Assembly: GCA_964342745.1 (NCBI GenBank)
Contig: CAYFFW010000011.1
Coordinates: 1 to 38,445 of the forward strand
Source of the DNA: AEGEAN-183 sp964342745
GTDB taxonomy: Bacteria > Pseudomonadota > Gammaproteobacteria > Magnimaribacterales > Magnimaribacteraceae
Direction: 5' to 3'
Length of the DNA stretch: 38,445 nucleotides
This document shows, piece by piece, positions 16,722-25,937 of this stretch (positions are counted from its first letter, which is position 1; each line of letters begins with the position of its first letter). Below the pieces are notes generated by a model that was not told the DNA's origin, did not search any database, and saw only the letters and a program-made list of their open reading frames with translations. Made by a program: the position numbers and the translations under genes.

Positions 16722-16987
16722 TGTTTTCTCCAAATCTTTCTTTTAATAACATTATATATCTCTTTTGTCTTCGCGATAATTTCAGGTCCTAATAAAGATA
16801 GACCTAAATACCAGGGAGGTATGCTTGCTGCATAAAGGCCTCCTGCTACAGCAACACTACGTGTAATACCAAATTTATCTCCGATAGCAGGTATTAGAAT
16901 TAAAAAACCTACTGCCATCAGTAAAGTTGATATGAGAATTAAAAACCAACCTGTAGCTTTCCTTATTTTTAAGAAAAATGCTTTCAT
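16718..16987 (-). CDS. Small two-helix membrane protein
   Basis: 89 aa. Two hydrophobic segments (about 12-33 and 44-66) separated by a short loop; basic tail KRKIWRKQ. It loosely resembles the small 'transporter suffix domain' proteins (a GWFLI start and a LGLSLLGPE second helix), but this is only a motif impression. Coupled to the next gene by an ATGA stop/start overlap, so the two proteins are made together. Function unknown. Confidence 0.68.
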   Translation of the reverse strand: MKAFFLKIRKATGWFLILISTLLMAVGFLILIPAIGDKFGITRSVAVAGGLYAASIPPWYLGLSLLGPEIIAKTKEIYNVIKRKIWRKQ

Positions 16988-17042
16988 GTTAAAAGGTACT
17001 TGTAGACTTATTAATAAAATCTAAATACAGTATTTATAGTAT

Positions 17043-19148
17043 ATGAAAAAATTAAACACATTTATTTTACTCACCTTTTTTAGTTTTGGCTGCTCAAATT
17101 CATCGGAGAACTCAATGAACCCATTTTTTACAGATTATAAAACTCCTTATCAAATACCTCCCTTTGAAAAAATTAAAGAGAATCATTACATGCCTGCATT
17201 CATGAAAGGCATGCAAGAACAATTAGATGAAATAGATAAGATTGCTAACAACCCTGAGACTCCAACTTTTGAAAACACTATAGTGGAACTAGAACGCACA
17301 GGTAAGTTATTGGATAAAGTTTCAGATGTTTTTTTTAACGTACTAAGTTCGAATACAAATGATCAAATGGATAAAATCTCTGCTGAAGTCTCTCCTTTAT
17401 TATCTGCACATAGTGATTCCATAAGACTTAATAAAAAACTATTTGGAAGAATCGACTCTGTATTTAATCAAGTAGATGAATTGGAATTGAATTCTGAACA
17501 AGAGAGGCTTGTAAAGGAGACTCATAAATATTTTATTAGGGCTGGTGTTAAGTTAGATGGGTCTTCAATGGAGAAATTAACTGAAATTAATCAAGAGCTT
17601 TCTTCTCTATCAGTGCAATTTGATCAAAACCTTTTAAAAGAAACCAATGAAGGTTTTAGTTTAATAATAGAAGATGAGAAACAGCTAGATGGTCTCCCTC
17701 AAGATTTTATAGATCAAGCAGCTAATTTAGCAAAAGAAAATGGTCATCAAGATAAATGGATGTTTAAACCCACTCGAGTAAGCATGTATCCATTCTTAAC
17801 TTATTCTACTCAAAGAGATCTTAGAGAAAAGCTTTATAAGTCTTATCTCAAAAGAGGCGATAATGATAATGAAAGAGATAACAAACATCTTGCTATCAAG
17901 ATGGCTGACTTGCGTGTTAAAAGAGCAAATCTTTTAGGTTATGAAACCCATGCTGACTTTGTACTTGAAAACACAATGGCTAAAAGTACCGGAAGAGTTA
18001 AAAACCTTTTAGATAGGGTTTGGGAACCTGGTATTGCTAGAGCTAAAAAAGAAGCAGAAGAAATGCAAGAGCTAATACAAAAAGAAGGAGGTAATTTTAC
18101 TTTAGCTGCTTGGGATTGGTGGCATTATTCAGAAAAAATAAGACAACTTAAATATGATTTCTCTGAAGAAGAGATAAAGCCTTATTTTAGTGAAGACAAA
18201 GTTCTACAAGGGGCTTTTGACGTAGCAACTAAATTATTTGATATAACTTTCCATGAAAGGTTTGATTTACCAAAATACCACGAAGTGGTTAGAACCTTTG
18301 AAGTAAAAGACTTAAAGGGCGATGTTATAGGTATCTTTTATACTGATTACACCATCAGGTCTAACAAGGGTGGTGGCGCATGGATGAATACCTTTGGTAC
18401 ACAAAGTAAATTCGATGGTATCAAGATACCTCTTGTTATGAATACTTGTAATTTCCCTCCGCCTAATGATGAAGGAATCTCTCTTTTAACTTTTGAACAA
18501 GTGACTACACTCTTTCATGAATTCGGACATGCTCTTCACGGATTACTATCAGACGCTACTTATCCAAGTCTTTCTGGAACGAATGTAACAAGAGACTATG
18601 TTGAGTTTCCTTCCCAAATGATGGAAAACTGGGCAAGAGAAAGGGAAGTTATAGCTGAATATGCTAAACATTATAAAACTGATAAGCCCATTCCCTCGGA
18701 ACTATTAGATAAAATCTCTAAAGCTTCTAAGTTCAACCAAGGATTTGCTACTACTGAATATGTAGCTGCATCATATTTAGACATGGCTTGGCATACCCTT
18801 AAAGGTGGAATAGAAGATGCTAATACCTTTGAAAAAAATACCTTAGATAATATTGGTTTAATTCCAGAAATAGCCAGTAGATATAGGAGCACCTACTTTG
18901 CCCATATCTTTGCTGGAGGTTATTCCATGGGGTATTACAGCTATTTATGGACAGAAGTTCTAGAAGCTGATGCTTTTACACCCTTCAAAGAAAAGGGAAT
19001 ATTTCATAAAGAAACGGCTAATAAATTAAAAAAATATGTTTACTCTGCTGGTAACACAGATGATCTTATGACTCAGTATGTAAGATACAGAGGGTCTGAA
19101 CCAGAAATTGAACCTCTTCTTGAAAAAAGAGGTCTAAACGAATTTTGA
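17043..19148 (+). CDS. M3 family zinc metallopeptidase (Dcp / oligopeptidase A-like), lipoprotein
   Basis: 701 aa, the usual size for peptidyl-dipeptidase Dcp and oligopeptidase A relatives. Zinc site HEFGH (H492, E493, H496) with third ligand E521 in DYVEFPSQ, and the C-terminal YSMGYYSYLW region that closes the active site in this family. The N terminus has a hydrophobic stretch and FGC, a plausible lipobox with C17 followed by SNSS, so unlike E. coli OpdA it is probably anchored in the periplasm. It should cleave short peptides. The stop TGA overlaps the next gene's TTG start. Confident in family and chemistry. Confidence 0.93.
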   Translation: MKKLNTFILLTFFSFGCSNSSENSMNPFFTDYKTPYQIPPFEKIKENHYMPAFMKGMQEQLDEIDKIANNPETPTFENTIVELERTGKLLDKVSDVFFNVLSSNTNDQMDKISAEVSPLLSAHSDSIRLNKKLFGRIDSVFNQVDELELNSEQERLVKETHKYFIRAGVKLDGSSMEKLTEINQELSSLSVQFDQNLLKETNEGFSLIIEDEKQLDGLPQDFIDQAANLAKENGHQDKWMFKPTRVSMYPFLTYSTQRDLREKLYKSYLKRGDNDNERDNKHLAIKMADLRVKRANLLGYETHADFVLENTMAKSTGRVKNLLDRVWEPGIARAKKEAEEMQELIQKEGGNFTLAAWDWWHYSEKIRQLKYDFSEEEIKPYFSEDKVLQGAFDVATKLFDITFHERFDLPKYHEVVRTFEVKDLKGDVIGIFYTDYTIRSNKGGGAWMNTFGTQSKFDGIKIPLVMNTCNFPPPNDEGISLLTFEQVTTLFHEFGHALHGLLSDATYPSLSGTNVTRDYVEFPSQMMENWAREREVIAEYAKHYKTDKPIPSELLDKISKASKFNQGFATTEYVAASYLDMAWHTLKGGIEDANTFEKNTLDNIGLIPEIASRYRSTYFAHIFAGGYSMGYYSYLWTEVLEADAFTPFKEKGIFHKETANKLKKYVYSAGNTDDLMTQYVRYRGSEPEIEPLLEKRGLNEF

Positions 19149-19996
19149 GATTACCAACCCACACTCCCTTCAAAAACGGTGAAGGAGGTGTAAAAGTTGG
19201 CCTAGAGCCTATAGAGGTATCAGAATGGCTTGAGATAGACGATTTATTTACCTCCGAAATAGAACAAAAAAAAGAGCTCTACAAAAATAACTTTGAAAAT
19301 ATTTATCAAGCCAATGTTGATTCCAAGGAACCGCAACTTGAATTATTTAATACATTATCTAGTCACATAGACACCTATCATGCTGGTCATACCTTTTCTA
19401 AAGAGGGCTTTTCATTTCTTCATAAAGCTTCGTTAATGGTTCAAGAGGACCTTGTTCTTATGATCCCTAATAACAAACAGTATTTCTTAGGAGCAGCTTC
19501 TCTTTGCTCTCCTTCAAACTGGTCTTTAATGGAAAAATTTAATAAATCTTTACTTAATTTGCATGAATATGTCCCTTCTTATAAAAAAAAGATAGGATCT
19601 AGGGTAGACAACTTTTTTACTAAATTACCTCCAGATAGAATCTTTCAGAGATTTAATTGGTCAATTTACGAAGACCCTTCTCTCTATCAACCAGCAAGAA
19701 GTAAGGCAGCTATAGAAAGAAGTAAGAATATTGATTCTTCTAACGCGGGAGAAAGCCTTTTTTTAAGAGTAGAAAGGCAGACAGTTAGAAAGCTACCAGA
19801 AACTCTATCAGTGGTTTTTACAATCAGAGTTCATGTCGACCCTCTTTGTTCAATTGAGAGTGACCTTTCCTTAATAAGAGATTTGAAACTTGCTTTAGAT
19901 AACTTAAGTAACAATATGAAAATCTATAAATCTATAGACCAAATTGAAGGCCCCTTAAAGAAATGGTTGAACAAAAAAATTAAAAATCTTTCCTAA
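19145..19996 (+). CDS. DUF3445 / heme-dependent oxidative N-demethylase (HODM) family protein
   Basis: 283 aa. The pattern MVQEDLVLMIP (97-107), AASLCSPSNWSLMEKF (117-132), NWSIYEDPSL (170-179) and LRVERQTVRKLPET (206-219), then a VVFTIRVHV strand (222-230), matches the DUF3445 family, whose characterised members oxidatively remove methyl groups from secondary amines using heme. No heme ligand can be confirmed by eye. Cytoplasmic. Starts with TTG, overlapping the peptidase stop by four bases (no ATG upstream of the conserved region), so translational coupling is likely. The pairing with a peptidase is unusual; the substrate may be a methylated amine. Confidence 0.85.
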   Translation: MRLPTHTPFKNGEGGVKVGLEPIEVSEWLEIDDLFTSEIEQKKELYKNNFENIYQANVDSKEPQLELFNTLSSHIDTYHAGHTFSKEGFSFLHKASLMVQEDLVLMIPNNKQYFLGAASLCSPSNWSLMEKFNKSLLNLHEYVPSYKKKIGSRVDNFFTKLPPDRIFQRFNWSIYEDPSLYQPARSKAAIERSKNIDSSNAGESLFLRVERQTVRKLPETLSVVFTIRVHVDPLCSIESDLSLIRDLKLALDNLSNNMKIYKSIDQIEGPLKKWLNKKIKNLS

Positions 19997-21918
19997 TTAT
20001 TTAAATAAATACTCAAAAACCTTTCAGTTTCTTTAAAGAATTGAAGTCTATTAACTTTTAAAGTTAAAAAATGGTCGCTATTAACTTGCTGTATATATTT
20101 ATGAGGCACTCCTGCTTCCTGTAAAGCATCTCTCATTTTAGTACCATGCTTAAGAAGGACCCTAGAGTCATCTTCACCTTGAACTAACAAAACAGGTACT
20201 TGTATTTGACTTGCTAGATTTACTGGTGAGACTTCCCTTAATTTGGACCTGTCATCTCCTAACATTTTCTCCAGCACTTCAGAACCGCCATACCTCCTGC
20301 TAGAATCAAATAAATCTAAAACATCTGTAACTCCTGCAAAACTAACAGCACATTGATATAAATCTGATGTTGCCACCCCCATTAAAGCAGCATATCCTCC
20401 ATAACTTCCTCCAACTATGCATATCCTGTTTGGGTCGGCAATGCCTTCACTTATAGCCCATCTGGTTGCATCTTCAACATCAAACTGCATTTGCTTACCC
20501 CATTGACCTAAACCAGCTTTCATGAAATCAAAGCCATAACCAGTAGATCCTCTAAAATTCATCTGGAGAACTGCGTAACCTCGATTCGCAAAGAAGGAAG
20601 TCCAATAATCAAATCCTTGAGCTGCATCTGCAGCAATTGGTCCTCCATGAGGAAAGATAATTGTAGGTAAATTATTAGCTTTTCTATCTGGTAAAGTTAA
20701 GAAAGCCTCTATGTTTAACCCATCTCTTGCTTGGTAAACGATAGTTTTCTTAGGGGGGAGTTTAATATTAACTAATTTTGGATAAGAGTCAGCAATACGC
20801 TCTAATGTTCCTTTATTTCTATCACCTAAATAATAAGATCCGGGAGTGCTACTGTTTTCAACAAATAAAATATAGCGACTTCCATCTTCACTCCGGGTAC
20901 CAAAGTAAACCTCTTTATCTGGGAAAAGTTTATAAATACTTTCTTCAAACTTAGCCTCTTCTTCATCCCAAGTAACTAAATGGTAATCATCATCTCTAAA
21001 ATTTATCCCTATAGGGTCCTTTAACCCCTTTTTATATCTTAGACCACCTTCGACATCTCGAGTTGGGTGTGAATAAACTAACTCAGGTTCTGAATTAGGT
21101 CTGTTTAGAAATGCGGAGAAAACAGCTAACCTTCCTTCGTGATAAGCCGTAAACCAAACTTTATTTGGATCTTTTCCAAATCCTAGAACTGAAACTTCGT
21201 CCTCACTAAAATTTGCGTACTTCCAAATAGTTCTCCATTTTCCTGTATTAATATCTTTGAAGATAACTGAGCAACATATGTCAGCCCTTCTATCATATTT
21301 AAACCCAGCCCTTATATTGCCATCTTCATCAGTAATCCAATTTTGTACGTGTGTTTTCGATTTTTGAATAACGTCGATTGTATTTTTCTTTACATTTAAT
21401 TTAACAACATCAGGAGATCTGTAATTAGTTGTTCTGAGTTGTACCAAAATATGATCTTCATCTTCAGATAAAAAATCAGTTATTCGAGTTTGATTGGGCT
21501 CTTTAAAAGGCAAGTCTTTAAAATGTCTATTTTTAAACAGGGGCTTAAAACCACTGCCATCAACATTAACTCTTAAGAGTTTTGTATAATCTATTTTTGT
21601 ATTGAAGTAGTCAGCACTTAACCAGGCTCTAGCTAAAATTATATCCTCACTAAACCAATAATAACCTAAAAGTTTAAGCGACTTGTTGTCAGAAGAGACA
21701 ATAGGCCTTAAAGGCTCGTTTTTAGTCAAATCTCTTACAAGGATTGCAGAATCTCCATTATCCAAAGTTGCAAAAATTGCAATTTTGTTTCCATTAGGAG
21801 AAATTTTGACAGTTCCTACTAAAGGTGGACTCCCAAAAATTTCCGTAGGAATTTTGTTTTGTTCAGAAGAAACTTCGGTTAAGAAAAAGATTAAGCAGAA
21901 TAAAATCAGTGTTTTCAT
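19993..21918 (-). CDS. S9 family prolyl-oligopeptidase-like peptidase, secreted
   Basis: 641 aa. Signal peptide: KTLILFCLIFFLTEVSS at residues 2-18, with cleavage near Ser-Ser-Glu. An N-terminal beta-propeller (about 30-370) is followed by an alpha/beta hydrolase domain. The nucleophile is S505 in GGSYGGYAAL, the acid D584 in GEDDSRVLL (D583 adjacent) and the base H616 in NSDHFLT. It resembles acylaminoacyl peptidase / DPP-IV-like enzymes that act on short peptides. AAGGAC precedes the ATG; it is eight bases after the carotenoid-oxygenase stop, so probably co-transcribed. Its stop overlaps the convergent HODM gene by four bases. Confidence 0.93.
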   Translation of the reverse strand: MKTLILFCLIFFLTEVSSEQNKIPTEIFGSPPLVGTVKISPNGNKIAIFATLDNGDSAILVRDLTKNEPLRPIVSSDNKSLKLLGYYWFSEDIILARAWLSADYFNTKIDYTKLLRVNVDGSGFKPLFKNRHFKDLPFKEPNQTRITDFLSEDEDHILVQLRTTNYRSPDVVKLNVKKNTIDVIQKSKTHVQNWITDEDGNIRAGFKYDRRADICCSVIFKDINTGKWRTIWKYANFSEDEVSVLGFGKDPNKVWFTAYHEGRLAVFSAFLNRPNSEPELVYSHPTRDVEGGLRYKKGLKDPIGINFRDDDYHLVTWDEEEAKFEESIYKLFPDKEVYFGTRSEDGSRYILFVENSSTPGSYYLGDRNKGTLERIADSYPKLVNIKLPPKKTIVYQARDGLNIEAFLTLPDRKANNLPTIIFPHGGPIAADAAQGFDYWTSFFANRGYAVLQMNFRGSTGYGFDFMKAGLGQWGKQMQFDVEDATRWAISEGIADPNRICIVGGSYGGYAALMGVATSDLYQCAVSFAGVTDVLDLFDSSRRYGGSEVLEKMLGDDRSKLREVSPVNLASQIQVPVLLVQGEDDSRVLLKHGTKMRDALQEAGVPHKYIQQVNSDHFLTLKVNRLQFFKETERFLSIYLNN

Positions 21919-21926
21919 AAAAGTCC

Positions 21927-23381
21927 TTAAAGGTTTTCAGGTAATACATAGCTACTATGGAATCCTTGCGGTATCTGTTGAGGGACAATCAATCTAGATA
22001 AAGGCCCCTTAGAAGGGTTTTCTGCAGAAAAGACCTGAATCTCTCCCTTTTTACTTTCAAGATTAGTGACAAAAGATATCAGGTAACCATCATCTTCGTC
22101 TTTTGAATTATCTCTAGGAGCAAATTGAAGCTCGCTACCGAAAGAACCTTGGGGGAATTTATAGTGATGACTTGTCCCTGTCATGCTATCCATTTTAACA
22201 ATTCCATCAAAGAGAATCACGTCTGAATTAGATAAGGTAACATGATAACTATACCTAGAACTTCTGCCTGTATATCTATTGTTTATAACTGGAAACTCAC
22301 TTAAGAGATCACTCATTCTCTCTTCTTTAGTCTCACCTGAGTTTAAATTAAATCTATATCTGTGGTATGAAGCATCCAGTTTTAACCATGCCAACATAGC
22401 ACCATAAGGCCCAGAAATTTTTTGCCTTATCTCCTTAGAAGGTACAGGCGTTGCCATTCTACACACATCTAAAATGACTTCAGCCCCTTCTTCCCATGAA
22501 TTTATTACGTGATAAATATAACAGGGATCAGCTTCGAACCACCTTATAGAATCTCCAGAATCCATTCTTTTAAGAATTCCAAATTTACTTTGTATTTCAG
22601 GATAAAAAGTAACTTTATGAATATCTTTATCTAAAAGATCTTGGTCCCAAAACATAGGTAAATCCATCAAAATAGAATAATTTTTAGTGAAAGCCATTGA
22701 ATGAGGTAACCTAGGTCCTGGTAACTCTATAGGAGTAAAATTAACTAACTGAGAGTCTTTATTAAAAACTCCATAAGTCATGTGTGGTGGATTCACTGCA
22801 TAATCAAAAAAGAGTAGATCTCCATTTTCTTCATCTGTTAAACAATGCGCAGACATTTGCCTAGCTCCATTAGAGCTTAATTTAATAGTTCCTAATGTAT
22901 CCAGTGTCAAAGGATCAAGAGTGTAAGCTTCTCCGCATTGATAAAAAGTAGAAACAACCTTTCCTGCATGAATGGTAATATCAGTATTCGAGTTATCTTT
23001 AAGCCAACGATCCGAACCCCAAGAACTCTCTATCTTTCTGTCAGGTTGATCCATTAGACCTGGCCATATAGATTTTTTATCATTCATTTCAACCTCAAGG
23101 CCTTTTGTTCTGATCCATTTATTCTTATAAGTAACCTCACCGTTTCTAAATTCAGCAGAATGAATCATGCCATCTCCATCAAACCAATGATGTAAGCCAT
23201 AAGGTTTAAATCTTTGATTTGGTCCGTTTCTAACATAAATACCAGAAAAATCTTTGGGGACCTCTCCTATTACTTCTAGGTTAGGATTAATTAATTCCTT
23301 CCTAACAGGTTCGTGCGCTCCATTTAAATAAGGATTGTCTCCAAAATCTACAGGTTCTGTTAAATGTTCAGCTTTAGGCAC
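21927..23381 (-). CDS. Carotenoid oxygenase / lignostilbene dioxygenase family (RPE65-like)
   Basis: 484 aa. Seven-bladed-propeller non-heme iron dioxygenase family. The four iron-binding histidines are present: H179 (MSAHCL), H227 (LPHSMAF), H291 (IYHVINSW) and H475 (PQGFHSSY). The YVRNGPN segment (49-55) and HHWFDGDGMIH (64-74) are family marks. It should cleave a conjugated alkene: a carotenoid, apocarotenoid, stilbene or related compound. It is not the Blh-type retinal-forming enzyme, which has no sequence relation. Starts with GTG, with AGGAG six bases upstream. No signal peptide. No carotenoid synthesis genes occur nearby, so a phenolic substrate is plausible but unproven. Confidence 0.92.
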   Translation of the reverse strand: MPKAEHLTEPVDFGDNPYLNGAHEPVRKELINPNLEVIGEVPKDFSGIYVRNGPNQRFKPYGLHHWFDGDGMIHSAEFRNGEVTYKNKWIRTKGLEVEMNDKKSIWPGLMDQPDRKIESSWGSDRWLKDNSNTDITIHAGKVVSTFYQCGEAYTLDPLTLDTLGTIKLSSNGARQMSAHCLTDEENGDLLFFDYAVNPPHMTYGVFNKDSQLVNFTPIELPGPRLPHSMAFTKNYSILMDLPMFWDQDLLDKDIHKVTFYPEIQSKFGILKRMDSGDSIRWFEADPCYIYHVINSWEEGAEVILDVCRMATPVPSKEIRQKISGPYGAMLAWLKLDASYHRYRFNLNSGETKEERMSDLLSEFPVINNRYTGRSSRYSYHVTLSNSDVILFDGIVKMDSMTGTSHHYKFPQGSFGSELQFAPRDNSKDEDDGYLISFVTNLESKKGEIQVFSAENPSKGPLSRLIVPQQIPQGFHSSYVLPENL

Positions 23382-23399
23382 TATTTTCTCCTACCTAGA

Positions 23400-23427
23400 A
23401 TTATGTCCTATTTGTTTAATGAATCAA
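23400..23427 (-). promoter_or_regulatory. Candidate promoter for the carotenoid-oxygenase gene
   Basis: Minus-strand TTGATT (23427-23422) and CATAAT (23405-23400) with a 16-base spacer, four and five of six matches to consensus. The start point would fall close to the AGGAG ribosome site (23392-23388), so the leader would be very short. Its -35 box lies within the spacer region of the divergent candidate promoter. Confidence 0.3.
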
Positions 23428-23439
23428 ACTAGTTATTAT
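23412..23439 (+). promoter_or_regulatory. Candidate divergent promoter for the DsbA/HCCA-like gene
   Basis: TTGTTT (23412-23417), 16 bases, TATTAT (23434-23439), five of six at -10. It would give about a ten-base leader before the ATG at 23456, which has no Shine-Dalgarno. The two divergent candidates interleave, so a single bound protein could control both. Confidence 0.3.
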
Positions 23440-23455
23440 GTTCTATTAATTTATT

Positions 23456-24787
23456 ATGTCGATTATCACTAGTATTAGAAATATGATCTCAAGGTATCTT
23501 ATGCCGAGAGTTTTCTTAAACTGGTCTGATCAAGATATAGTTTTACAAAAAAGAAAAGAAAGGGAAGCGATAAGAAAAAAAGAGAATAGACCCCATCAGA
23601 TATTCTACTTTCATGAATTACAAGACCCCTATTCATACATAACTTCTCAACTTTTAAATAAGTTTCAAAACGAGTATTCAGTGGAGGTAATCCCTCTAGT
23701 TGTTAATCAACCTCCTAGTGAAACTGTTCATGAACCAAGTATGTACAGGAAATATTGTCTAAAAGATGCAATAAGAATAGCTCCTTATTATGGAATAGAA
23801 TTTCCTAGTGAGGAATTACCAAACGAAAGAATTGTTACTCTAGCTCAGAGGATACTATGTAGTCTCGAAGACCAAGAATTTACAACTCAAATTGCTGAAA
23901 TAAACTCTTTTGTCTGGTCTGGAAATGAAAAGGCTTTAGAAAGCCTTGTTAATGAAGAAACCCCATCAGAAGAAGATATTTTGATTAAGATTGCTAATAA
24001 TGAGATGAGAAGAGACGAAATAGAAGCTTATATGGGGTCAACTTTTAGTTACGAGGGAGAGCTTTATTGGGGAGTTGATCGTCTTGATCATCTCGAAAGA
24101 AGGCTAAAAGATATGGGTTTAAAGAAAGACATGGATACTAAGTTCATTGCTACAAGAAAAAAAACAACTGGAAGTAACGCTACTAAGAATTCTAATATAA
24201 GGCTAGAGTTTTACCCTTCTTTAAACAGTCCCTACACTTCAATATCTTTAGAAAGAATAAAGCAATTACAATCAGAGTACCCAATAGAAATTATTACGAA
24301 ACCAGTTCTGCCAATGCTTATGAGAAATATGAGTATTCCTAGATACAAAGCGAGATATATATTTAAAGATACTGCTAGGGAAGCAAAAAAATACAATGTT
24401 CCGTTTGGAAAGGTAATAAGCCCTTTAGGTAAGCCAGCAGAAAGAGCTTACTCACTCTTTCCTTGGATAGATGAAAAAGGTCTAGGATTTGAATATATCT
24501 GTAGATTAATGATTTCTTCTTTTCGAAAAGCCGAGGACATAGGGAGCAACTCTTACTTAAAAGCGCTGATTGAAGATCTAGGATTAGATTGGATAGAAGC
24601 TAAAGGCCATCTTGACACTGATAACTGGAAAAGTGTTCTAGAAAAAAATAGGCTAACAATGTATGAAGGCAATTCCTGGGGCGTGCCTTCCTTTAGAGTG
24701 ATAGATAAAGACAAAACTTTTACTACTTGGGGTCAAGATAGAATTTGGTTAGTTGAAGAAGAAATTATTAAATGTCTAAACAAATAG
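23456..24787 (+). CDS. Double DsbA-family / 2-hydroxychromene-2-carboxylate isomerase-like protein
   Basis: 443 aa with two copies of the DsbA-like thioredoxin fold. The first (about 46-215) starts IFYFHELQDPYSY and ends YEGELYWGVDRLDHLE; the second (about 246-441) starts LEFYPSLNSPYTS and ends GVPSFRV, WGQDRIWLVEE. This layout is that of HCCA isomerases, glutathione-linked enzymes of naphthalene and other aromatic breakdown, but duplicated. The family's N-terminal Ser-Pro-Tyr motif survives in copy two (S258-P259-Y260); copy one has Asp-Pro-Tyr (D57-Y59). No Cys-x-x-Cys is present, so it is not a disulphide oxidase. Basic N-terminal 40 residues; no signal peptide seen. Probably first gene of a rightward run. 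Confidence 0.82.
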   Translation: MSIITSIRNMISRYLMPRVFLNWSDQDIVLQKRKEREAIRKKENRPHQIFYFHELQDPYSYITSQLLNKFQNEYSVEVIPLVVNQPPSETVHEPSMYRKYCLKDAIRIAPYYGIEFPSEELPNERIVTLAQRILCSLEDQEFTTQIAEINSFVWSGNEKALESLVNEETPSEEDILIKIANNEMRRDEIEAYMGSTFSYEGELYWGVDRLDHLERRLKDMGLKKDMDTKFIATRKKTTGSNATKNSNIRLEFYPSLNSPYTSISLERIKQLQSEYPIEIITKPVLPMLMRNMSIPRYKARYIFKDTAREAKKYNVPFGKVISPLGKPAERAYSLFPWIDEKGLGFEYICRLMISSFRKAEDIGSNSYLKALIEDLGLDWIEAKGHLDTDNWKSVLEKNRLTMYEGNSWGVPSFRVIDKDKTFTTWGQDRIWLVEEEIIKCLNK

Positions 24788-24796
24788 GAGTATGAA

Positions 24797-25924
24797 ATGG
24801 AAGTTCATGGGCAATGCGATCCTCAATTTAATAAAGTAAGAGAAACATTTAAGAAATTGTACAGAGAAGATAGGGAGATTGGTTCTTGCTTCGCTGTGTA
24901 TAAAGATGGCAAACCTTTAGTAGATCTATGGGGAGGATACCAAGACAAAGAAAAAACTAAGTCTTGGCAAAAAGATAATTTAATTACGGTTTACTCAACA
25001 ACCAAAGGAGTGGCAGCTTTCTGTATTGCCTTAGCGATGGAAAAGGGTCTCCTTAAATATAATGAAAAAGTGAGTACTTATTGGCCTGAATTTTCAGCCA
25101 ATGGAAAAGAAGATATTACAGTAGGGATGTTGATGTCTCACCAAGCTGGTATCTGTTCTCCAGAAACAAAAAATGTAAAAGATTATTATAACCAAGAGCT
25201 TATGGCTAAAAAATTAGCTGATATGACTCCAATTTGGGAGCCAGGGACAGCATCTGGTTACCATTCTATGACTTACGGTTGGTTAACTTCCGAGTTAATA
25301 TTAAGAGTTACAGGTAAATCTTTAGGTAACTTTTTTAGAGAAGAAGTGGGAGATGAACATGAAATAGATTTCTTTATTGGTTTACCTGAATCTGAGGACC
25401 ATAGAGTTGCAGAGTTAATTCCTTTTGAAATAACTAAAAATGAAAATTTAGAACAACAGAGCATAGAACTTACAGAAGCTCAAAAATCTCAACGTAACTC
25501 TGTTGGGACTCTCAACATTCATAATACAAAAACCTGGAGACAGTCGGAAATACCTTCTGCTAATGGACAGGGTAATGCTTCGGGTCTAGCTAAACTCTAT
25601 AGCCTTATAGTTCCAGAAGACAATAACTTAAAGTTACTTAATGACAATACTGTCAACAAGATGACTACGATGCAGATAGAAGGCAAAGACTTAGTGTTGG
25701 CAGTTCAAGTTAGGTGGGGAGTTGGCTTTATTCTTAACAAGCATAAAATTATTTACGGACCAGTTGAAGGTGCCTTTGGACATTCAGGTTATGGTGGTTC
25801 TTGTGCCTTTGGAGACCCTAAAAATAAAATTGGCGTGTCTTATGTAATGAATAAAATGCTTGATAATTTCAATGCTGATGGAAGGTCTATTGAATTAATT
25901 AATGCCACCTACGAGTGCCTTTAA
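24797..25924 (+). CDS. Beta-lactamase-fold serine hydrolase (EstB/class C type)
   Basis: 375 aa. The family nucleophile motif SxxK is STTK (S67, K70), followed by a second-motif tyrosine (Y155 in GYHSMTYGWL, at the YxN position) and the C-terminal HSGYGGS that replaces KTG. These are seen in EstB-like esterases and in many proteins annotated only as serine hydrolase. It has no signal peptide, unlike a true beta-lactamase or DD-peptidase, so it is probably a cytoplasmic esterase. GGAG lies eight bases before the ATG. Nine bases after the preceding gene. Substrate unknown. Confidence 0.9.
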   Translation: MEVHGQCDPQFNKVRETFKKLYREDREIGSCFAVYKDGKPLVDLWGGYQDKEKTKSWQKDNLITVYSTTKGVAAFCIALAMEKGLLKYNEKVSTYWPEFSANGKEDITVGMLMSHQAGICSPETKNVKDYYNQELMAKKLADMTPIWEPGTASGYHSMTYGWLTSELILRVTGKSLGNFFREEVGDEHEIDFFIGLPESEDHRVAELIPFEITKNENLEQQSIELTEAQKSQRNSVGTLNIHNTKTWRQSEIPSANGQGNASGLAKLYSLIVPEDNNLKLLNDNTVNKMTTMQIEGKDLVLAVQVRWGVGFILNKHKIIYGPVEGAFGHSGYGGSCAFGDPKNKIGVSYVMNKMLDNFNADGRSIELINATYECL

Positions 25925-25937
25925 CTTTTATTTATAA

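Noticed and set aside
21927..23381. Retinal-forming Blh-type enzyme for a rhodopsin
   Set aside because: Blh is an integral membrane protein unrelated to this soluble four-His propeller enzyme, and no rhodopsin gene is present.
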